From Streptomyces spinoverrucosus (GTDB taxonomy: Bacteria; Actinomycetota; Actinomycetes; Streptomycetales; Streptomycetaceae): a stretch of DNA of 64,000 bases. The stretch covers positions 1 to 64,000 of the forward strand of contig NZ_BJND01000041.1 of the NCBI RefSeq assembly GCF_006539505.1. The letters run 5' to 3'. This document shows positions 36,401 to 42,585 of this stretch, piece after piece. Each line of letters begins with the position of its first letter. Position 1 is the stretch's first letter. The notes beneath the pieces were generated by a model that ran no database searches, was not told where the DNA came from, and worked only from the letters and a program-made list of their open reading frames with translations. Both the position numbers and the translations under genes were made by a program.

Positions 36401-37419
36401 TCGCCTACGAGCGCGCCCAAAGGGCCTTCGGCGACGAGGACCCGACCACCCTCAACATCGCCCACAACTTCGGTGTGAGCCTGCGCCTCGCCGGTGACTT
36501 CCGGCAGGCCCTCGAACTCGACCAGCGCACGCTGGCCATGAAACTGCGGCTGTTCGGCCGCGAGGACCGGCGGACCCTGATCACCGAGAACAGCGTCGCC
36601 ATCGACGTCCGGGAGACCGGCGACTACGTCGGTGCGCGCTCCCTTCAGGAGCCCGTCCTGGTCGCCTGCCGGGACGTGTTCGGCCACGGCAACCCCACCA
36701 CCATCGAGACCATGCGCCAGCTGAGCGAGGCCAGCCGCAAGGGGGGCGACCACCTGCGCGCGCTGGAGCTGGCCACCGAGGCCCACGCCCAGTTCACCCG
36801 CCGCTACGGCGACACCCACCCCCAGTCGCTGGCCGCCGCCCTCACCCTGTCGGTGGCACTGCGGCAGAACGGCGACCTCCAGGCGGCCCGCACCCGCGGC
36901 CTCAAGGCCTGCGAGGGCTACCGGCAGATCTACGACCAGCACCACCCGCACGTGCTGTCCGCCGACGTCGACCTGGCCGTCACGCTGCGCATGCTCGGGC
37001 AGCCGGAGGAGGCCCGCCGCCTCGACGAGACGGCCCTCGCCTCCCTCGCCGACCGGCTGGGCGCGGGCCACCCGCTCGCCCTCATCTGCGCCATCAACCT
37101 GGCCAGCGACCTCGCCGCCCTCGGCCTGCACGAGGAGGCCCGCCGCCGTGGCGAGGACACCCTGGCCCTGTGCCGGTCCTCCTTCGGCGAGGACCACCCC
37201 ACCACCCTGATGTGCGCGGCCAACCTGTCGATGGACCTCGCGTCGGTCGGCGTGCAGGCCCAGGCCACCACGCTCCGCCAGGACACCCTGGACCGCATGA
37301 CCCGTGTCCTCGACGCCTCCCGCGCGGAAACCGAGCCCAGCACAGGCCACCACCCCGCGACGGCCCAGTTCCTGGAGGGCCAGCGTGCCAACTGCGACAT
37401 CGATCCGCTGCCGCTGTAG
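33466..37419 (+). CDS. fxsT: Giant FxSxx-COOH-system NB-ARC/TPR protein (FxsT type)
   Basis: This 1317-residue protein is read from ATG 33466 (TTGAGGG site). Residues about 35-270 resemble the SAV_2336 N-terminal vWA-like domain (AVLVIDTHPTMRVWYETV, RVVLVLTDGLAAGW). Residues about 490-830 form an NB-ARC STAND ATPase (VWGNLPPRNPNFTGR; Walker A GMGGVGKT at about 521-528; LLIFDNADN; ILVTSRNRRWGQ). Residues about 870-1300 are TPR repeats with GxEHP/T-type motifs (FGDEDPTTLNIAHNFGVSLR, YGDTHPQSLAAALTLSVALR). STAND proteins of this layout partner with FxSxx-COOH peptides in actinobacteria. One in-frame TTA codon (33745) predicts bldA dependence. The 207 bp before the start is non-coding. Confidence 0.88.
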   Translation: MHDDDGQRPEESARARREAAHVLSRLGQQPGGPEPAEAVLVIDTHPTMRVWYETVRDDLVEELERTGAFTRVRVVRLLGTDETDAARVSPEEPLGPVPEKARRVVLVLTDGLAAGWRLGAVQPLLRGWGRTCPVAVVHLLPQQMWFRTGLDVYRVRIRAPHGWAANSAWDWEEREPPAGPRDTDEAGAERDGTAVVVPVLALTGPWAAALTRLVSGPEPEWLDLSAIQAREWKSRPDAARALPWAEELPDPLSTVPAAERVSDFRAVASPTGFALATRLAAAPLSLPVIRRIVATTPDAGPVHVSELLISGLVRPTWEHGEGPADVVFTFAPDIRKELLALGRRSATARVLREVRALFAADDLARTLLPPPTEPLDTLAMPHVGSRNIAFLRVELTALRALSGRYDQRAAMLAQVLSWHDRRYAVSLEKSPRGVPGRVAAARSAVDATDPAPRTPSEGASQMPTSPQRTVETGDRTTQPRVWGNLPPRNPNFTGRTELLELLDQRLREGTTTVLPEAIHGMGGVGKTQLAIEYAYRHQSEYDIVWWIPAERPGQIGQALVELAQRLGLVTTTEANIAGPAVREALREGRPYSRWLLIFDNADNPEQVRHYFPQGGNGTILVTSRNRRWGQVGGSLEVDVFTREESKELLRRSGPPLRDDEADALAEALGDLPLALEQAAAWRAETGMPASEYLRLFENKRMELLEVAPPPDYQLPVAAAWNVSLDHLETRSPAALRLLQLCSYFAPDPISRSIFSGLGNSSIFPELDAALNDPMRLARAIREVNRYSLARIDHRTNSIEMHRLVQLVLNNRMTPEEQSRMRHGAHTLLAAADPKTPESPASWPRYAELYSHVIASDAIKSDQPWVRHLVHNIARYLFFWGDHDVSLDFSEQAWESWLTIFGEEDQQTLLMGRQVCFMYWVVGRFDDAARLVARLREVYERTAPDDQEDTRESALDAIQMEAAVRRAEGRFATGAELDRIAYERAQRAFGDEDPTTLNIAHNFGVSLRLAGDFRQALELDQRTLAMKLRLFGREDRRTLITENSVAIDVRETGDYVGARSLQEPVLVACRDVFGHGNPTTIETMRQLSEASRKGGDHLRALELATEAHAQFTRRYGDTHPQSLAAALTLSVALRQNGDLQAARTRGLKACEGYRQIYDQHHPHVLSADVDLAVTLRMLGQPEEARRLDETALASLADRLGAGHPLALICAINLASDLAALGLHEEARRRGEDTLALCRSSFGEDHPTTLMCAANLSMDLASVGVQAQATTLRQDTLDRMTRVLDASRAETEPSTGHHPATAQFLEGQRANCDIDPLPL

Positions 37420-37437
37420 CCGACCGCCGGACTGGCC

Positions 37438-37595
37438 CTAGGTCCTGTCGTCAAATTCCCGTCGTCCGCCCGGAGGGCGGGCCCGGCGGCGGCGATGGGG
37501 GTGCCCCCGCGCGAGCTGGCGAAGCCGGTTCGAGCGTGAGCGAGCGTGCGTGCCAGGCGTCGCCGGGCAGACGGGAATTTGACGACAGGGCCTAG
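37438..37595. mobile_element. 158-bp MITE-like element with 26-bp inverted ends
   Basis: The ends are CTAGGTCCTGTCGTCAAATT+CCCGTC (37438-37463) and its inverse at 37570-37595, matching at 25 of 26 bases. Inside is GC-rich sequence without a gene. Both ends carry CTAG, which could be a target duplication. The TAG stop of the HExxH gene (37592-37594) lies within the right end. Size and ends suggest a non-autonomous IS derivative, and it could also act as a hairpin terminator between the convergent genes. Confidence 0.75.
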
Positions 37596-39436
37596 TCCGC
37601 CAGGTCCTGCCCCAGCCACTGAGCCAGCCGTACGGGATCGGCGGCGTGCCCCGTCGTGGTGAGCAGGGCGTCCTGCACGGCCCGGGCGCGTTCCGGGTGG
37701 TTGAGCAGGAGGCGGGCCGCCACCTCGTGGGACGGGTCGGGCGAGAGGGCCCGGCCCAGCCCCGCCCAGGCGGACACCGGGGCCTCCTTGCCGGACAGGC
37801 GGGCCGCGTACGCCTCCCGGGCCGCCTCGTGCCGACCGGCGATCAGCAGGGCGTCGGCCGGGTCGGCGCCCTCCACAGGCGGGGTCCGCACAGCGCCCTC
37901 GGGGTCGGTGAGGTGGTGGCGGGCCAGGACCGCCGCGGTGTCCAGGAAGCGGACCTCGCTGTCGGGGACCAGGGCGGGCACGGCGGCCAAGGCGGACGGT
38001 GGCCGGGCGGCGCCGTGCCGCCAGTCGCGTACCGCCTCCTCGACGGCTTCGGCGGGCGGGTGCAGATGGTGGGCACGCCAGCGGGACCGATGGTCGGCGG
38101 CGACCCACTCGGCCAGGCGGAGTTCCTCGGCGGGGACCTCCTCCGTCATCCACCGCGCGCACCGCTCGCGCAGGCGCTCCAGGAGGTACCGGCCCAGCGG
38201 CGTCAGCATGGCGTGGCCGTGCACCTCGTTCAGTACGGACCACACCTGGCCGCGCCACAGTGCGAACTCGAAGTGGGCCGGCGAGACGTACGCCGGGTCG
38301 GCCGTGTGGCGGTGGGCGCGCCAGAACCGGGCGACGCCCAGGAAGGCGTAGATGCCCTGGAGGAGGCCGCCCAACGGGCGCGGGTCGTCGCGCCAGGGGG
38401 CGTAGAAGAGCTCCTCGGGCGCGTCGGGGCCGTGCGGCGGCTCGGTGAGGGGACCGAGATTGATCAGGGCGCCCAGCTTGATGTGCTGGAACTCGTGCAC
38501 GAGCGTCGCGGCGAGCTGGACGGCGTCGTCCGGGCGGGAGGCGACGACCCCGCCGAACGCGGCGGACGCCGTGCAGCTGTACGGCCGAAACCTTTCTCTC
38601 ACCGGGGTCGGAGCCACCGACATCAGCCCACGCCGCATCGCCCCGGCGGTCACCGGATCGTCGCGCCGCACGATCTCCCAGGCGTCGGCGAGGAGCGCCG
38701 ACCAGGACGCCGCCTCCGCCTCCGGCATCGGCCGGGGCTCGCTGGGGCGGGGGAACGTCCGGTACGGATCCAGCTCCTCCAGCACGAGGTGCTTCACCGC
38801 CCCGCCCGCGCCCAGCGTCAGCCGCCGCACCGGCAGCCAGCTGGGCCCACGCACCTCCCGGCCGGACACGACCTCGACGTCCTCACCCGCCCCGGTGATC
38901 CGTAACCGGCCCGCGTGTCCCGTCACCCGGGCGGTGCTCCACGGCTGACGCTCCGGCAGGACCGCGCAGCCCAGCGTGGGCAGCAGCACCATCCCGTGCC
39001 GAACCGGAACGGTGATCGAGAAGTCCACCCCGGCCCGGGCCGCGGCTGCGGCGGCCAGCGCCGAGAGATACCCGGTGACCACCCAACTGGGCGCCTGCTC
39101 CTCGCCCGGTGCCCGCCCACGGGCCGCGCGTACCGCGAGGGAGACCCACATCCCGGTGCTGGGGGACATCAGGACGTCCTCGAACACATCGGGCGCGGCC
39201 CGCTGGGCGCGCTCCAGCAGGGCCCAGGCATCCGCGTGCACCAGCGACGTGGCCTCGTTGCGGGTCAGCGCGTTGTCCAGGGCCCGCAGCAACAGCAGGC
39301 GGCGGCTGCGTTCCGCGCCGAGCAGCGCCCGAACCACCGCGTCGTCGCCCTCGCCGCGGGCGAGCGCCTCGACGTCGGCCGCCGGGAGCCGATGGAAGGG
39401 CAGGTGATCTCCCGTCGTCGTGGCGTCAGCGGCCAC
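37592..39436 (-). CDS. aKG-HExxH-type peptide beta-hydroxylase (FxSxx system)
   Basis: This 614-residue protein starts at GTG 39436, 21 bp after the FxSxx-like precursor. It holds HEFQH (His314-His318) in AATLVHEFQHIKLGALINLG, the motif defining the HExxH proteins that pair with FXSXX-COOH peptides and are now annotated as 2-oxoglutarate-dependent peptide beta-hydroxylases. Other family segments are PFHRLPAADVEALARGEGDD at the start, LLLLRALDNALTRN, and a C-terminal helical region. It should hydroxylate Asp or Asn side chains in the core peptide encoded next door. One in-frame TTA codon (38903-38905) is present. The stop lies in the MITE-like terminus, so the original 3' end may have been altered. 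Confidence 0.85.
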   Translation of the reverse strand: MAADATTTGDHLPFHRLPAADVEALARGEGDDAVVRALLGAERSRRLLLLRALDNALTRNEATSLVHADAWALLERAQRAAPDVFEDVLMSPSTGMWVSLAVRAARGRAPGEEQAPSWVVTGYLSALAAAAAARAGVDFSITVPVRHGMVLLPTLGCAVLPERQPWSTARVTGHAGRLRITGAGEDVEVVSGREVRGPSWLPVRRLTLGAGGAVKHLVLEELDPYRTFPRPSEPRPMPEAEAASWSALLADAWEIVRRDDPVTAGAMRRGLMSVAPTPVRERFRPYSCTASAAFGGVVASRPDDAVQLAATLVHEFQHIKLGALINLGPLTEPPHGPDAPEELFYAPWRDDPRPLGGLLQGIYAFLGVARFWRAHRHTADPAYVSPAHFEFALWRGQVWSVLNEVHGHAMLTPLGRYLLERLRERCARWMTEEVPAEELRLAEWVAADHRSRWRAHHLHPPAEAVEEAVRDWRHGAARPPSALAAVPALVPDSEVRFLDTAAVLARHHLTDPEGAVRTPPVEGADPADALLIAGRHEAAREAYAARLSGKEAPVSAWAGLGRALSPDPSHEVAARLLLNHPERARAVQDALLTTTGHAADPVRLAQWLGQDLAD

Positions 39437-39457
39437 GGATCCCCCACCGCACCACGG

Positions 39458-39637
39458 TCACCTCGTCGAGTCGTCGAGACGGGAGTCGTTGAAGCCCCCG
39501 GCTGTGATGCCCTGGGGGCCGTCGATGTGGTGCAGCAGCCGCTCCAGCGACTCGGTGAAGTCCGGGCCGTCCAGGGAGCGCAGCGCTTGCAGGGAGACCC
39601 CCGACAGATCGACGAGACAAGACTCGACGGCAGGCAT
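39458..39637 (-). CDS. fxsA: FxSxx-COOH-like RiPP precursor peptide
   Basis: This 59-residue peptide is read from ATG 39637 with GTGGAG upstream; a TTG at 39658 behind AGGAGGGG (66 residues) or a GTG at 39649 are real alternatives. The leader MPAVESCLVDLSGVSLQALR, SLDGPDFTESLERLLHHI matches FXSXX-COOH proteins (DLSGVSLxxLRxL). The C-terminal core ITAGGFNDSRLDDSTR has an AGFNxS-like motif but extends beyond the usual FxSxx end. It is the likely substrate of the HExxH hydroxylase encoded immediately downstream; Asp and Asn residues in NDSRLDD are candidate sites. No radical-SAM FxsB gene is seen in the window. Confidence 0.75.
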   Translation of the reverse strand: MPAVESCLVDLSGVSLQALRSLDGPDFTESLERLLHHIDGPQGITAGGFNDSRLDDSTR

Positions 39638-39761
39638 CGTTTGCTCCACGGCTGCCAAGTCCCCTCCTGTGCCTACGAGTCCGCGCTGTCGGCTCCCAAC
39701 CATCATGACCCAGCGGACCACAAGTCGAAACCCCACTTCCCGGCCGCCTCGCGAGATCACG

Positions 39762-40829
39762 TCAGCCGTAACGCCCGGCCAGCCGGGCGGCGGCCCGGTC
39801 GACCCGCTCCACTTCCGGCGACGGTCCTTCCAGCAGCCGTACCGCTTCCAGGAGCTGGTCGAGCGTGCCCGGGTAGCGCAGGCAGGTGCGCACGATGCCG
39901 TAGACGTCCATCCGCAGCCTGGGGTCGCGGGGGCTGTTGGCCGCGATGCGGTCGCTGATGCTGTCCAGCAGCAGGGCCATGCCGTTGCCGCTCCGCAGCA
40001 GGGGCAGGGCCGTGAGGGCGTCGACGAGGTCGACCAGTTCGCGCAGGGGCAGTTCGCCGGGCAGCCCGGTCAGGGGCGTGACCGGGTGGGGAAGCGCGGT
40101 GCCGTCGGCGGAGGCGAGGCCGTCGCGCGGGGGCAGTCCGGCGTACCGGCCGAACCGCTCCAGCGCGGCCGGGGACAGGACGTCGTACCACCGCTCCACC
40201 CGCCGGGCCGCGAGCCGCCCCAGGCCGTCCGCGCGATGGTGCGTACTCACGACCCCGATCACCGCGCCCCCGCACCACACCGCCGCACCGGACATGCCCT
40301 CCCACGGGGAGCGGTCCGGTTCGACGTCGGCGGGCGGGACGACGACGGCCAGTTCGAGCGTGCCCTCGCGGCGGTTGGACAGGACGGAGACGGTGCCGGA
40401 GACATGGCATGAGTCGCGGTACTGGCTGGGCGAGCCGTCGTCGAGGGGTCGTGCGGTGTCCTTGCGGAGCTTGAAGCGGGGGAAGCCCATGGCGCTGAAG
40501 GGCAGCACCACATCGGCGTCCGGGACGGCGGCGTAGCGGGGCGGGGCGACGGCGGGGAGGCCGGGCGGGGCGCCGGTCAGCTCCAGCAGGGCGACGTCGG
40601 CGGCCTCGTCCAGCAGGACGACGCGGGCGTCGGCGCTCCACTGACCGGGCCGGTCGGCGTCGAAGCGGACGCGCACGGAGTCGACGGGCCCGGCCACGAC
40701 ATGGGCGGCCGTGAGCACGCAGGCGGTGGTCACGCGATAACCGGACCCCCGCCGCCCGGGTCTCGCGGCCACGAGTATCTCGGCCACGCGCGCCACGTCC
40801 AGCCCTTGCTGCTCCCCCCGGTCCGTCAC
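39762..40829 (-). CDS. Trypsin-like serine protease with C-terminal EAD2
   Basis: This 355-residue protein starts at GTG 40829, overlapping the upstream stop as GTGA. The trypsin-like triad is visible: His43 (VLTAAHVVAG), Asp78 (EAADVALLEL) and Ser180 (EGMSGAAVW). There is no signal peptide, so it acts in the cytosol. Residues about 265-350 (LRELVDLVDALTALPLLRSG ... LLEAVRLLEG) look like effector-associated domain 2, similar to the start of the VMAP-like protein at 31711. Homotypic EAD2 contact would tie the protease to that sensor as an effector released on activation. It precedes the FxSxx precursor by 124 bp on the same strand. Confidence 0.85.
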   Translation of the reverse strand: MTDRGEQQGLDVARVAEILVAARPGRRGSGYRVTTACVLTAAHVVAGPVDSVRVRFDADRPGQWSADARVVLLDEAADVALLELTGAPPGLPAVAPPRYAAVPDADVVLPFSAMGFPRFKLRKDTARPLDDGSPSQYRDSCHVSGTVSVLSNRREGTLELAVVVPPADVEPDRSPWEGMSGAAVWCGGAVIGVVSTHHRADGLGRLAARRVERWYDVLSPAALERFGRYAGLPPRDGLASADGTALPHPVTPLTGLPGELPLRELVDLVDALTALPLLRSGNGMALLLDSISDRIAANSPRDPRLRMDVYGIVRTCLRYPGTLDQLLEAVRLLEGPSPEVERVDRAAARLAGRYG

Positions 40830-42268
40830 ATCGGTCCACTACCCCTGGGGTGCGGGGCGTACGCCGGAGCGACCGTGAGGGGAGCTTCCCGGGCCACGGC
40901 GACGATGTGCTCGCGCAGGCGCTGCGTGAACAGCCGCATGTTCTTGCGTGCGACGTCGGTGTCCGGGTAGCGGCTGGCGAGTTGGAGGCCCTCGTGGAGG
41001 CGGGTCAGCCAGACGCAGACCTGGTCGCCGTACGACACCCGGATCAGGCCGTAGGCCTTCAGGTCCTGCCAGCGTTCGGAGCCGGTGGTGGCGCGGGCGT
41101 CGACGAAGGAGACGATCGAGTACAGGTCGGGGGAGGTGGGGCGGAAGTCGGCGCCGAGGAGTTTGAGGACGCGGGCGATGGGCTTGCGGGACAGGGGGCG
41201 GTTCTCGCGCAGGGCGCTGCGGACCATGCGCAGGGCGCTGTCGAAGTCGGGTGCCTCGGCGACGGGGACCTCGATCGGGGCGCCGCCGACGTACCAGCCG
41301 ACGGAGTCCGACCACTGGGAGCGGACGCGGGTGTGGAAGGGCACGACCGTGCGGTACACCTGCTGGCCGGCGATCTCACGGACGATGAGCGCGGTGGCGG
41401 CGAGGACGCCGACCAGGCTGCCGCCGTAGGGGCGGCAGTACGCCTCGAAGGCGGTGGCGTCGGCGTCGGGGACGAGCATCTCCTGCATGAACTTCTGCGC
41501 GGGCAGCGGCCCTTCGGGGTCGAGGCCGAGCTCGACGGGGAAGTTGGGCAGCCGACCGTCGCACTGGGCGATGAACTCCCGCCAGCGGGCGACGATCTCG
41601 TGGGTGTCGTCGAGGCGGTCCGCTTCGGTGCGTTCGAGGGCGCAGAAGTCGACGTAACTGGCGACGGGGGGCGCGTCGAGGCGGCGGCCGGCGAGGGCGG
41701 AGGCGTACAGCTCGTGGATCTCGGCGGGGATGCGGTAGAGGGAGTGGGCGTCGACGTTGCTGTGGTCGAAGGCCATGTAGACGCTGGTGCCCTCGTCGCG
41801 GACGACGGCGGTGTAGATGAAGTTGGGCCAGCTCAGCGCGTCCGCCACGGTGTCGAACCGGTCCTGCAGATAGCGGGTCAGCCTGGCCGCGTCGCCGAAT
41901 GCGCCCCGGTCCACGCGGTGCAGGACGACCACGTCCGCGTCGAGCGTGAAGCGCCGCATGTCGTCGTCGATCCAGCGGAAGCCGCTGCGCAGCGTCTCGT
42001 GCCGCAGGGTCCAGGCCCGCAGGGCCTCCTGGAGTACGTCGAGATCGGCCCGGCCCGGGATGTCGAACGCCGCGCCGAGCCAGGTCGGCACGAACAGGCC
42101 GTCCTCGCGCACGGAACGCGCGGTGCGCACGTGCGACTCCTGGACGTAGGCGGGCGGCCGGGAGTCGTCCGGCATGTCGGCCGCGGCCTCGACGGCCGCC
42201 GGATGCAGCGTCCACTCCACGAGCCGCCCGGGGCGGACCTCGCAGCGCTGGATGTCGGTCATTCGCAC
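40826..42268 (-). CDS. Condensation-domain (PapA-like) acyltransferase
   Basis: This protein has 480 residues from GTG 42268 (GGAG 6 nt upstream); ATG 42262 is also possible. It is a free-standing condensation domain with an HxxxD site (FDHSNVDAHSL), the supporting region LRSGFRWIDDDMRRF near the N-terminus, and DFRPTSPDLYSIVSFVD / WLTRLHEGLQLASRYPD toward the end. The His-Asp pair is kept, although the second His of HHxxxDG is replaced by Asp. Such enzymes join acyl or peptidyl groups to amines or alcohols. No carrier protein or NRPS is nearby. Its GTGA overlap with the EAD2 protease suggests a joint role in the conflict/RiPP island, perhaps modifying a peptide, but this is inference. Confidence 0.85.
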   Translation of the reverse strand: MRMTDIQRCEVRPGRLVEWTLHPAAVEAAADMPDDSRPPAYVQESHVRTARSVREDGLFVPTWLGAAFDIPGRADLDVLQEALRAWTLRHETLRSGFRWIDDDMRRFTLDADVVVLHRVDRGAFGDAARLTRYLQDRFDTVADALSWPNFIYTAVVRDEGTSVYMAFDHSNVDAHSLYRIPAEIHELYASALAGRRLDAPPVASYVDFCALERTEADRLDDTHEIVARWREFIAQCDGRLPNFPVELGLDPEGPLPAQKFMQEMLVPDADATAFEAYCRPYGGSLVGVLAATALIVREIAGQQVYRTVVPFHTRVRSQWSDSVGWYVGGAPIEVPVAEAPDFDSALRMVRSALRENRPLSRKPIARVLKLLGADFRPTSPDLYSIVSFVDARATTGSERWQDLKAYGLIRVSYGDQVCVWLTRLHEGLQLASRYPDTDVARKNMRLFTQRLREHIVAVAREAPLTVAPAYAPHPRGSGPM

Positions 42269-42456
42269 AGCATTCTCCGTTCGCCTGCCCACGGGAGACG
42301 ACCGGCTCGGCGACCGTGTCTACTGGGCATCGCTCAGTGCACAAAGGGACCAACGCTCAGGGGTTGCGGAAGAAACGCGCAGTTTTCGGCGTCCGTGTCG
42401 CGTGAGCTGCTTCACTGGGGCGGGGGGTTTGCAACAGCACGGACAGAGGGGCATCC

Positions 42457-42519
42457 GTGGACCGGCATCAGCAGCGCATCACCGCGCTGCTCAAGCGGTA
42501 TCGGGCGCTGAAGCGGTAG
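42457..42519 (+). CDS. Possible 20-residue peptide ORF
   Basis: A GTG at 42457 behind AGAGGGG opens a 20-residue, very basic frame (MDRHQQRITALL, then KRYRALKR and stop), ending 24 bp before a strong hairpin. There is no homologue I recognise. The rest of the 317-bp gap (42269-42585) shows only this and the terminator at 42543. It may be a peptide gene or chance. Confidence 0.25.
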   Translation: MDRHQQRITALLKRYRALKR

Positions 42520-42542
42520 CCGGGGACGGTGTCCACGCACGG

Positions 42543-42573
42543 GAACGCCCCCGGCGTGGCACCGGGGGCGTTC
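42543..42573 (-). terminator. Intrinsic-type terminator hairpin after lysyl oxidase gene
   Basis: GAACGCCCCCGG (42543-42554), a 7-nt loop, then CCGGGGGCGTTC (42562-42573) form a perfect 12-bp stem, 12 bp past the lysyl oxidase stop. There is no T-run, which is common in actinobacteria. It could work in both directions. Confidence 0.8.
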
Positions 42574-42585
42574 GTCGGGTCGGTG

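Noticed and set aside
34858..37353. Minus-strand 831-residue frame opposite FxsT
   Set aside because: NB-ARC and TPR motifs lie on the plus strand; the minus frame is Val/Gly-rich shadow sequence.
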